From contig JABDKT010000204.1 of the NCBI GenBank assembly GCA_013002065.1, forward strand, positions 1-43,666: DNA of 43,666 bases, in the 5' to 3' direction. The notes beneath the pieces are model-generated. The model was given only the letters and a program-made list of their open reading frames with translations, had not been told where the DNA came from and ran no database searches. Positions 1 to 7,244 of this stretch are shown here, piece after piece. The stretch comes from Flavobacteriaceae bacterium (GTDB lineage Bacteria > Bacteroidota > Bacteroidia > Flavobacteriales > Flavobacteriaceae). Made by a program: the position numbers and the translations under genes. Every line of letters starts with the position of its first letter. Position 1 is the stretch's first letter.

Positions 1-1
1 G

Positions 2-286
2 ATTCATGGAGTGAAGAACATTTCCGAAGGAAACATAAAAGTAAATTATTCATTAGAAAATGATCGGGTTGTAGTGGTCATAAGAGACAATGGGAAAGGA
101 TTTGTCGCGGATAGTATAAATTCGGGAAATGAATTGCATAAGTCAATGGGCACGGATATTATTCAGAAAAGAATGGATGCCTATCAAAAGCTTCATAAAT
201 TTGAGATCAGTACAAATTTGGTGTCCGGAGAGGACAAAGGAACCGAAATAACTCTTACATTTCCGATGAAAATAAAAACTATTTAA
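2..286 (+). CDS. Sensor histidine kinase, C-terminal fragment (5' end outside window)
   Basis: The reading frame is open to the left edge of the window; the GTG at 11 is not a credible start because the frame continues upstream as I-H-G. What remains is the end of a GHKL-type ATPase domain: the end of an N-box (IHGVKNISEGN), a G1 box (DNGKGF), and a closing GTEITLTFP strand typical of the G2/end region. This is the ATP-binding half of a histidine kinase, probably of the LytS/NarX-like class common in Bacteroidota. Its stop overlaps the ATG of the following LytTR response regulator by one base (TAATG), so the pair is almost certainly translationally coupled and forms a two-component system. 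The sensor domain and phosphoacceptor histidine lie outside the window. Confidence 0.88.
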   Translation: MHGVKNISEGNIKVNYSLENDRVVVVIRDNGKGFVADSINSGNELHKSMGTDIIQKRMDAYQKLHKFEISTNLVSGEDKGTEITLTFPMKIKTI

Positions 287-1023
287 TGTCGATAAGTTGT
301 TTGGTGATAGAGGATAATGTAAAAGCCAGTGAACGGATTGGTGACATTGTAAGTTCCAATTTTTCCATGGTGACCCAGCTCGATTTCGCATATAATTTGG
401 AAGAAACACGGGCTCATCTTGAATCACATACACCACAATTGATCGTGTCCGACATACATTTGGGAGACGGCCAGGTTTTTGAAGTGTTCAAAGAGTTTCC
501 TAGCTTGAATTCAAAAATAATATTCACCACCTCCCATAGTGAGCACGCGATTGAAGCCTTTAAATTTAGTGCTTTGAGTTATTTGCTAAAGCCATTTACT
601 TCGGAAGAGCTCATTTCAGAAATAAACAAAACTATCGCGATTATCAACCAGGAGAATTACCATAAACAAATGGAGGTGCTGCTGCACAATTTAAATACTC
701 AACAAAAGTCGCAACGTATAGTGCTTAAAAATCACGATCTCATTCATGTGGTTGAAATCGATACCATTCTATATGCCCAGGCGGATAACAACTATACTCA
801 TTTCTATTGTGAGGACCGAAAAGTGCTGGTTTCAAAATCCCTTAAGACCTTTGAGGAACAGCTTTCTCCCTATAATTTCTTCCGTTGCCATCATTCGTAT
901 CTTATAAATTTGAAGAAAGTAAAAGCCTTGCATAAATCGGGTGATGCAGTTATTCTTAGCGATGAAAGCAATGTGCCTGTTGCGAGTAGCAAGAAGAAAA
1001 TCCTCTATTCACTGATAGGCTAA
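286..1023 (+). CDS. LytTR-family response regulator
   Basis: 245 residues in two domains. An N-terminal receiver (about 1-120) shows the acidic pair E9/D10, phosphoacceptor Asp-56 in IVSDIHLGDG, a TTSHSEHA segment and Lys-102 in LLKPF. A C-terminal LytTR DNA-binding domain (about 140-245) shows the usual RIVLKN...ILYAQADNNYTHFY...FRCHHSYLINL...VPVASSKK pattern. Regulators of this family bind two direct repeats about 21-22 bp apart and typically control secreted or surface products. It is coupled to the upstream kinase by a one-base overlap. The next genes are secreted paralogues, which are plausible targets; the spacing of GTTAA repeats upstream of them is reported separately. Function is assigned confidently at family level only. 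Confidence 0.95.
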   Translation: MSISCLVIEDNVKASERIGDIVSSNFSMVTQLDFAYNLEETRAHLESHTPQLIVSDIHLGDGQVFEVFKEFPSLNSKIIFTTSHSEHAIEAFKFSALSYLLKPFTSEELISEINKTIAIINQENYHKQMEVLLHNLNTQQKSQRIVLKNHDLIHVVEIDTILYAQADNNYTHFYCEDRKVLVSKSLKTFEEQLSPYNFFRCHHSYLINLKKVKALHKSGDAVILSDESNVPVASSKKKILYSLIG

Positions 1024-1119
1024 TCCCTTTAATTTTACCTTAATCTCGTCCAAACCCCTTAACGGCTCATCGAAAAGGGTCAATGGCTCATTTGCTTCAT
1101 ATTGAGTGATTTATACTGT

Positions 1120-1127
1120 TAAGTTTG
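1120..1127 (+). promoter_or_regulatory. Candidate Bacteroidota -7 element (TAAGTTTG)
   Basis: TAAGTTTG matches the Bacteroidota -7 consensus TAnnTTTG exactly and would start transcription near 1133, about 23 bases before the ATG at 1156. The nearest TTTG upstream (1091-1094) gives a 25-bp spacer, slightly longer than usual, so the -33 element is uncertain. The element overlaps the first of three GTTAA repeats. Confidence 0.45.
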
Positions 1128-1155
1128 ATTTGTTAACCCGTTAAAATTAAACAGT

Positions 1156-1998
1156 ATGAAAGCTTTAAAACAATTAAAATTTGTCTTGCTGTTCTTACTT
1201 ATTAGTGAGTTAAGTACAGCTCAAATCCTGAACCCATTCGATCCGGTACCCAGCCAGGAGAGTGTAAGCTCTTTTTATGATGTAGTAAACAACATTGATT
1301 GGGGTGATCATGATATCGAATTGGAAGCTCCGGGAGTTCCTTGTCGTTCCGAATTATACACATTTATGGAAACAGAACTGGAAAAAATCGATTTCCGTTT
1401 TGACTCCTATTATCGTGCTGTTTTCCAGCTACGTTTGTTTATGGCGATGGTTTATACCTCTCTGGAGAACGACTTCACGGAAATTGAAACCGATATTTGG
1501 GACCCATCCACCAACCCACGCAGGGATAAAATGATGGACGCACTCAGGGAATCCATAAGTTATGAGGACTTCAAATCCCGGTTTAACCGTCCCAATGGCC
1601 AAACAGGTTCCGAGCCCCCCTTGTCACCAAATGATATACAATGGTTGGAGACCCTTTACCCATTTTACACAAGATTGATCACCAATGATCAATTCTTGTT
1701 CACACACTATATTCATTACCAACCTGGAGAACCTTGTGCTTATATCATTGATTTTTACATAAGACCCACGCTCATTGATTTTGACAAAGTCGACTGGCAG
1801 TTACGAGCTAATGTAATGATGAATTGTCAATGTGAACGACCAGACAATACGACCAGAAATGTCGACGATGCTAAAGTGCATCTTAAGTCAAAACTTACTT
1901 CCACTATGTCCGATTTTGATGTTGAGAATATAAAATTTGAAACAGCGTCAAGGCCGAGATTGTCTGTGGATTGGTTGAATTGTTGTGGACAACAATAA
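1156..1998 (+). CDS. Secreted Cys-containing hypothetical protein, paralogue of the next gene
   Basis: 280 residues beginning with a clear signal peptide (positive start, hydrophobic core LKFVLLFLLISELSTAQ), so the mature protein is exported. I do not recognise a named family. It is homologous to the N-terminal half of the following gene: both share an S-x-x-SFY-x-x-[IV] segment near the start, a Cys-rich C-x-x-EL motif, a C-x-C strand (NCQC here, NCDC there), a K-x-HLKSKLTST / K-x-KLKSEVTST block and a terminal CC. The conserved cysteines suggest a disulphide-stabilised periplasmic or surface fold. It ends 26 bases before the ATG of its paralogue, so the two are probably co-transcribed. It has no barrel or sorting domain of its own. 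Confidence 0.8.
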   Translation: MKALKQLKFVLLFLLISELSTAQILNPFDPVPSQESVSSFYDVVNNIDWGDHDIELEAPGVPCRSELYTFMETELEKIDFRFDSYYRAVFQLRLFMAMVYTSLENDFTEIETDIWDPSTNPRRDKMMDALRESISYEDFKSRFNRPNGQTGSEPPLSPNDIQWLETLYPFYTRLITNDQFLFTHYIHYQPGEPCAYIIDFYIRPTLIDFDKVDWQLRANVMMNCQCERPDNTTRNVDDAKVHLKSKLTSTMSDFDVENIKFETASRPRLSVDWLNCCGQQ

Positions 1999-2024
1999 AT
2001 ACAATAACTATAAAAATCCTAATT

Positions 2025-3470
2025 ATGAAAAAAGCAGTATTTGCAGTGTGTATTATGATGTTAATGCTACTGCCGGGTCAAATTTTTGCCCAAGAAGAAA
2101 ACACCGATCCTAAAGAGCCCACCAAAGAGAGTATGGATTCCTTTTATAATTTAATTGACGGAATAAAATGGAAAGACTATGAAGTGGTAGAAGATAAAGA
2201 TACCAAAAGAGATTGTTATCCAGAATTGATTAATCGATTCAAAGCGCTGGTCCCTAAACTGTTGTTGAAAAGGAACAATAATGAAGCATACCGTTCGGCA
2301 ATGGATCGTTTTCAAAGTGTTCAGCGATTTATCAATCAGGGGAACTTTCAAAATTTGGGGGTAAAGAATACCGGAGGATTTCCCAACCTGGTGAGAGACC
2401 ATTTTTTTAATTACCTGAGCCAAGATCTTGAACCACAAACCTATAGAGAAAAGATCATCGGAGCCGGAAATGCAAATGACACCGAAGTGAGCTTGATGGA
2501 TGCGTTGAGGTGGTTAAAATATAACGCGAGAGGACATCTGGCCAAGCGCGATTTTAATCAAGCAGGATGTAATATATATCAACTTATTAAGATCGAACCC
2601 ACCAATCATGACGTTGCGAATGCGAAGATTACCTGGGCAGTGACTAATACAGTTACCATTAATTGTGATTGCACTGAAAGAAAGAACTCAAAAAGATTGG
2701 ATAGAGGAACTATAAAGCTTAAATCTGAAGTAACCTCTACCTATTTGATTAAGGGTATTTTCAACATTATTTTTACGGAGGCATCAAAGCCAAAACAAGA
2801 GTCTTTAATGGTAAGTTGTTGCCCCGATCCTATTCGAGACGAATCCGATAAACCTGCCGATGACAATGGAGGAGATGGAAACAATGGTAATGGTGATTCG
2901 AAAGGTGATGGTAGCGATTCTAAATCGGAGAAAGACAAAGATTGCTGCTTTCCTGGGGAAAATAAATTCACTATCGGATTATTCCCTTTGATTGCCGTAG
3001 AAAATAATTTTGAGGACTCCGGATTTGGAATAGGCGTTGAAGGATTGTACAACATAGGAACTTCCTTTGGCAATAACGAATTCTATGCTGGACTTCAAGC
3101 TCAGTATCTCACAGAAAGTTCGCAAGAAGGAGAAGTAACACAGAACACTTTCTCTGGAGCCGCGATATTAGAAAATAGGACGCCTATCCTTCCATGTGTT
3201 CAGTGGGTACAACGAATTTGCGGGCAGTATTCCACAGGTACAATCGAAGCCTTCAACAATAAGGACGATTTTGATGGATTGACCTTCGGAATCCACACAG
3301 GATTTAATTTAGATGTTTCCGAGAATGTAGCCATTGGCTTGGATGCGACTGTGGTAACTTTTGGCAAAACCACTTTCACTCCCGAAAATGGTCCTGATAT
3401 CGAACAGGATATTGGAGAATTTAACCTAGGAGGAAAACAAGTGAGATTCGGGATACGATTTAAATGGTAA
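2025..3470 (+). CDS. Secreted Cys-rich domain fused to outer-membrane beta-barrel
   Basis: 481 residues. The track starts 18 codons early; the ATG at 2025 gives a clean signal peptide (MKKAVFAVCIMMLMLLPGQIFAQ). Residues about 24-270 are homologous to the whole preceding protein, including the NCDC and SCC cysteine motifs. A highly polar Asp/Gly/Asn/Ser/Lys-rich linker follows (about 275-305), then a roughly 170-residue segment of alternating hydrophobic strands (FTIGLFPLIAV, FGIGVEGLYNIG, FYAGLQAQYL) ending in an aromatic-terminated strand (VRFGIRFKW), typical of an outer-membrane beta-barrel. The likely role is presentation of the periplasmic or surface domain on a small barrel. No enzymatic motif is visible. 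Function unknown. Confidence 0.8.
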   Translation: MKKAVFAVCIMMLMLLPGQIFAQEENTDPKEPTKESMDSFYNLIDGIKWKDYEVVEDKDTKRDCYPELINRFKALVPKLLLKRNNNEAYRSAMDRFQSVQRFINQGNFQNLGVKNTGGFPNLVRDHFFNYLSQDLEPQTYREKIIGAGNANDTEVSLMDALRWLKYNARGHLAKRDFNQAGCNIYQLIKIEPTNHDVANAKITWAVTNTVTINCDCTERKNSKRLDRGTIKLKSEVTSTYLIKGIFNIIFTEASKPKQESLMVSCCPDPIRDESDKPADDNGGDGNNGNGDSKGDGSDSKSEKDKDCCFPGENKFTIGLFPLIAVENNFEDSGFGIGVEGLYNIGTSFGNNEFYAGLQAQYLTESSQEGEVTQNTFSGAAILENRTPILPCVQWVQRICGQYSTGTIEAFNNKDDFDGLTFGIHTGFNLDVSENVAIGLDATVVTFGKTTFTPENGPDIEQDIGEFNLGGKQVRFGIRFKW

Positions 3471-3494
3471 TTGTTTAATTTTAACTGGTAACCT

Positions 3495-3528
3495 GAAACC
3501 CACCATGACTTCGGTTGTGGTGGGTTTC
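3495..3528 (+). terminator. Hairpin terminator after the barrel-fusion gene
   Basis: An 11-bp perfect inverted repeat (GAAACCCACCA / TGGTGGGTTTC) extends inward to a GAC-TTCG-GTT hairpin with a TTCG tetraloop. It begins about 25 bases after the upstream stop codon. The following tract is only moderately T-rich (TCTAATTTAA), so efficiency is uncertain. Confidence 0.7.
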
Positions 3529-3585
3529 TAATTTAAAAATCTACGCATTTAACAGCTTTGCATACGGCAAACAAATAAATAGTAT

Positions 3586-3593
3586 TATTTTTG
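3586..3593 (+). promoter_or_regulatory. Candidate -7 element for pdhB (TATTTTTG)
   Basis: Exact match to TAnnTTTG, 41 bases before the pdhB ATG, giving a predicted 5' leader of about 35 bases. A TTTG at 3557-3560 could be the -33 element but the 25-bp spacer is long. It follows the preceding terminator, so pdhB probably begins a new transcript. Confidence 0.45.
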
Positions 3594-3634
3594 TCATTCT
3601 GAAATTTTAATGCGAACAAAATTCAGCAGATACT

Positions 3635-4612
3635 ATGAAAACGTTACAATTCCGAGAAGCAGTTTGTGAAGCCATGAGCGAGGAAATGCGCCGTGATGAA
3701 TCTATCTATTTAATGGGTGAAGAAGTGGCCGAATACAATGGTGCCTATAAGGCGAGTAAGGGCATGCTCGATGAGTTTGGAGCCAAACGAGTTATCGATA
3801 CTCCTATTTCCGAATTAGGTTTCGCCGGGATCGCAACCGGTTCTGCCATGAACGGCAATCGTCCTATCGTGGAATTCATGACCTTTAACTTTTCCCTAGT
3901 CGGAATTGATCAAATAATAAACAACGCCGCAAAGATTAGACAAATGAGCGGAGGCCAATTTAATTGTCCTATCGTTTTCCGTGGTCCAACTGCCTCTGCA
4001 GGACAGCTGGCAGCGACGCACTCGCAGGCTTTCGAAAGCTGGTTTGCCAATTGCCCGGGATTAAAAGTAGTGGTTCCCAGTAATCCGGCCGATGCCAAAG
4101 GATTGCTGAAAAGTGCCATTCGCGATGACGATCCAGTGATCTTTATGGAAAGCGAACAGATGTATGGTGATAAAGGCGAAGTTCCGGAAGGAGAATATTT
4201 AATCCCCTTGGGAGTTGCAGATATCAAACGTGAAGGTGGCGATGTAACCATTGTTTCCTTCGGAAAAATCATAAAAGAAGCTTATGCTGCCGCCGAGAAA
4301 CTTTCCGAAGAAGGAATCGAATGCGAAATCATCGACCTGCGTACCGTTCGCCCCATGGATCACAAAGCTATTATGGATTCGGTAAAGAAAACCAACCGAT
4401 TGGTTGTACTCGAAGAGGCCTGGCCATTTGGCAATGTCGCAACCGAAATTACCTATCAGGTGCAAAACCAAATATTTGATTATTTGGATGCGCCTATCGA
4501 AAAAATTAATACTGCCGATACACCAGCTCCTTATTCTCCTGCACTTTTGGCCGAATGGCTTCCCAACAGTGAAGATGTAATAAAGGCCGTTAAAAAAGTG
4601 TTATATAAATAG
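3635..4612 (+). CDS. pdhB: Pyruvate dehydrogenase E1 component, beta subunit
   Basis: 325 residues, the normal length for a stand-alone E1 beta. Together with E1 alpha it binds thiamine diphosphate and decarboxylates pyruvate, passing the acetyl group to the E2 lipoyl domain. Family landmarks are the N-terminal REAVCEAMSEEM, MGEEVAEYNGAYK containing the cofactor-activating glutamate, DTPISELGFAG, EFMTFNFSLVGIDQIINNAAK, FRGPTASAGQLAATHSQ, and the C-terminal LEEAWPFGNVATEI of the transketolase C domain. The E1 alpha and E2 genes are not adjacent, unlike in many bacteria. A separate fused E1 alpha-beta of a different 2-oxoacid dehydrogenase lies at 35576-37705; this stand-alone subunit is closer to the pyruvate type. 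Confidence 0.95.
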   Translation: MKTLQFREAVCEAMSEEMRRDESIYLMGEEVAEYNGAYKASKGMLDEFGAKRVIDTPISELGFAGIATGSAMNGNRPIVEFMTFNFSLVGIDQIINNAAKIRQMSGGQFNCPIVFRGPTASAGQLAATHSQAFESWFANCPGLKVVVPSNPADAKGLLKSAIRDDDPVIFMESEQMYGDKGEVPEGEYLIPLGVADIKREGGDVTIVSFGKIIKEAYAAAEKLSEEGIECEIIDLRTVRPMDHKAIMDSVKKTNRLVVLEEAWPFGNVATEITYQVQNQIFDYLDAPIEKINTADTPAPYSPALLAEWLPNSEDVIKAVKKVLYK

Positions 4613-4673
4613 GTATATTCACACTTTTTTAGCGTATTTAACGTTTCCAAATCTATCAGCTTGATTCCTTGCT

Positions 4674-7160
4674 ATGAGGCAAACTTTACTCTTCTTTCTA
4701 TTATTTCTTCCAGCATTAGTGCTTTCTCAAACGAAGGTGAGTGGAGAAGTGAAAGATGAGTTTGGTGAACCCGTCGCTTTTGCCAACGTCATCTTCAAAG
4801 ACACCAACGAAGGAACTATCACTAACGAAAATGGTCGCTTCTATTTGGAAAGTGACGATACTCAAGAGGCACTGTGGGTTTCGTTTGTAGGCTATGAGCT
4901 TCAGACCGTACCTTTGGTAAAACGCGCTACCTACGAAATGGTGATTACTCTAAAGGAAGAGGCTGCCGCTTTGGACGAAGTTGTTATTTTTAGTGGTAAA
5001 ACCTCCAAGAAGGACAATCCGGCGATTGCAATTCTTCGAAAAATTTGGGATAACCGTCGCGAGAACGGTGTGAAAAAGTTCAAGCAATACAAATACGACA
5101 AGTACGAAAAGCAAGAATTCGACTTAAATACCATCGATTCGGGCCTCATCAAGAGCAAGGTTTTTAAGGGAATGGAGTTTATCTTCGATCAAGTAGATAC
5201 TTCCAGTGTCACAGGAAATACCTATTTGCCCATATTTGTTAATGAAGCAGTTTCAACGGTTTATGGCGATAATCAATTGAATGTCGAAAAGGAAATACTA
5301 GAAGGCAATAAAAATTCAGGATTTGAGAATAATCAAGCGCTTATCGCTTTTGTAAAAGACCTATACAACGAATACGATGTGTACGATAACTATTTGAAGT
5401 TTTTTGACAAGGCCTTTACGAGCCCGCTATCGAGAACAGGAATCGACGTTTACAACTATATTTTATTGGATAGTGCTTACCGCGATAACAAGTGGTGTTA
5501 TAACATTGTCTATTACCCCAGGCGTAAGAATGAGCTCACTTTCAAAGGTGATTTCTGGGTAAATGATTCCACCTGGGCTATTAAAGAAATTAATTTACAG
5601 GCGTCCAAGAGTGCAAACCTCAATTGGGTGCGTGAAGTGTATATCGAACAGGAGTTTGAGGTTTTAAACGATTCCATATTCCTAATTACTCGAGATTACT
5701 TTTTAAGTGATTTTTCACTTCGGAAAAAGGAGAAGGCTAGAGGTATCTACGGAAAAAGAACCACCCTGTACGACAATTACGAATTTGATATTCCGAAGGA
5801 AAAGAGTTTTTACAAAGCTCAGATCGATCCCTATCAATATGAAGTTTATAACCGACCCGATACGTTTTGGGATGAGAATCGGATGGAAAAGTTGAGTAAA
5901 GACGAAAAAGGTGTTTACAAAATGTTAGATACCCTAAAAACCGTCCCGCGATTTAAGGCACTTTATAATATTGGAGCAACGCTTGCTTCCGGATATTACG
6001 AGTTTAATAACTTCGATTACGGCCCCATATTCTCAACTTTTGGCTTCAATGAAGCGGAAGGTTTTAGAATACGTGCCGGAGGTCGCACCTATTTTAGTCA
6101 GAATGATACCTGGCGAATCGAAGGTTTCGGTGCTTACGGTTTCAGAGACGATAAATTTAAGTATGGAATTTCGGGTAAAGCCTTACTCGACCGTAAATCC
6201 AGATTGACCATTTTTGGCGGAAATAGACGCGACGTGGAACAAACAGGCGCCAGTTTAACTTCCAGTACCGATGTGCTGGGTAGAAATCTCGCTTCATCCT
6301 CTTTGGTGACGGTGGGGGCAAACGATAGGCTTACAAGTATCAATTTAAGTACCATCGGATTAGAAGCCGAGTTGGTCAAAAATTTCATTACCAGAATTAC
6401 AGGTGCGTATCGAACTCTGAGCTCGGCTACAGATACCTTTAGTTTGGACTATATCGATGAGAATGGGAATATTCAGTCGCAGATCAATCAGCCGGAGATC
6501 GATATCAGCTTTAATTATACTCCCGGTCGTAAAACCATCGGTTACGGGGTAGAGCAAAAAATCGTAAATGACACCTATCCAATTATATATGGTAGTTATA
6601 CAGTGGGATTAAAGGGTGTTTTGGGAGGTGATTTTGAATATCAAAAAGTGCAAGCTTTATACACTCAACCGTGGAATATTGGCGGATTGGGTCGTGCCTT
6701 TACTACTATTGAAGCAGGAAAGATTTATGGTGAAGTTCCTTTAGGATTATTGAGTCCCATTCCGGGCAATCAGACCCTTTTCAGCATATACAATACTTTC
6801 AACCAATTGGATTTCTATGAATTTGTAAGCGATACCTATGCTTCCTTTCATTTACAACACAATTTTGGCGGCCGATTGTTTTCAAGAATTCCGGGTCTTC
6901 GGAAATTGAACCTTCGGGAAGTAGTTGGCTTTAGAGCCGTATATGGACAATTATCGGATGCGAATCAGGCGTTGAATGTCGATACCATGGGAGCTCCTAT
7001 TATGTATCAGGCTCCTGAAGACGTTTATTGGGAGTGGAGTGTTGGAGTTGGTAATATTTTCAGGGTATTCCGACTCGATTTCAATTTTAGGGGTAATTAC
7101 CTCGACAATCCCGATGCGCGTAAATTTGGAGTTACAGGAGTGTTCGGGTTCTCCTTTTAA
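4674..7160 (+). CDS. DUF5686 outer-membrane protein with carboxypeptidase-regulatory-like domain
   Basis: 828 residues. It has a signal peptide (LLFFLLFLPALVLSQ), then a carboxypeptidase-D regulatory-like beta-sandwich at about 20-110 (VSGEVKDEFGEPVAFANVIFKDTNEG...GRFYL...VSFVGYE). The DUF5686 region follows, beginning DNPAIAILRKIWDNRRENG with a Tyr/Lys-rich stretch (KYDKYEKQEFDL), and the C-terminal third is barrel-like and ends GVFGFSF. This architecture is widespread in Bacteroidota and is an outer-membrane protein of unknown function, sometimes annotated as a TonB-receptor relative although no TonB plug is visible. It is a single gene between pdhB and hppA, 61 bases after pdhB and without an obvious promoter of its own. 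Confidence 0.88.
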   Translation: MRQTLLFFLLFLPALVLSQTKVSGEVKDEFGEPVAFANVIFKDTNEGTITNENGRFYLESDDTQEALWVSFVGYELQTVPLVKRATYEMVITLKEEAAALDEVVIFSGKTSKKDNPAIAILRKIWDNRRENGVKKFKQYKYDKYEKQEFDLNTIDSGLIKSKVFKGMEFIFDQVDTSSVTGNTYLPIFVNEAVSTVYGDNQLNVEKEILEGNKNSGFENNQALIAFVKDLYNEYDVYDNYLKFFDKAFTSPLSRTGIDVYNYILLDSAYRDNKWCYNIVYYPRRKNELTFKGDFWVNDSTWAIKEINLQASKSANLNWVREVYIEQEFEVLNDSIFLITRDYFLSDFSLRKKEKARGIYGKRTTLYDNYEFDIPKEKSFYKAQIDPYQYEVYNRPDTFWDENRMEKLSKDEKGVYKMLDTLKTVPRFKALYNIGATLASGYYEFNNFDYGPIFSTFGFNEAEGFRIRAGGRTYFSQNDTWRIEGFGAYGFRDDKFKYGISGKALLDRKSRLTIFGGNRRDVEQTGASLTSSTDVLGRNLASSSLVTVGANDRLTSINLSTIGLEAELVKNFITRITGAYRTLSSATDTFSLDYIDENGNIQSQINQPEIDISFNYTPGRKTIGYGVEQKIVNDTYPIIYGSYTVGLKGVLGGDFEYQKVQALYTQPWNIGGLGRAFTTIEAGKIYGEVPLGLLSPIPGNQTLFSIYNTFNQLDFYEFVSDTYASFHLQHNFGGRLFSRIPGLRKLNLREVVGFRAVYGQLSDANQALNVDTMGAPIMYQAPEDVYWEWSVGVGNIFRVFRLDFNFRGNYLDNPDARKFGVTGVFGFSF

Positions 7161-7198
7161 TTTCCTTCTGAAATTTTAACTCCCCCATAAAATTTTCT

Positions 7199-7206
7199 TA
7201 CTTTTG
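7199..7206 (+). promoter_or_regulatory. -7 promoter element for hppA (TACTTTTG)
   Basis: TACTTTTGC is an exact TAnnTTTG match in the context (followed by C) typical of flavobacterial promoters, 38 bases before the hppA ATG. No convincing TTG lies 19-21 bp upstream, so the -33 half is weak. Confidence 0.5.
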
Positions 7207-7244
7207 CAACCGCAAAATTGAACCGAATACTAAATAACTATCTT

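Noticed and set aside
1041-1085. Possible terminator CCCCTT...AAGGGT after the LytTR regulator
   Set aside because: The stem is interrupted and no T-tract follows; not convincing.
2741-3073. Pro/Ser-rich minus-strand ORF
   Set aside because: It is the complement of the Gly/Asp-rich linker of the barrel-fusion gene; low complexity explains the open frame.
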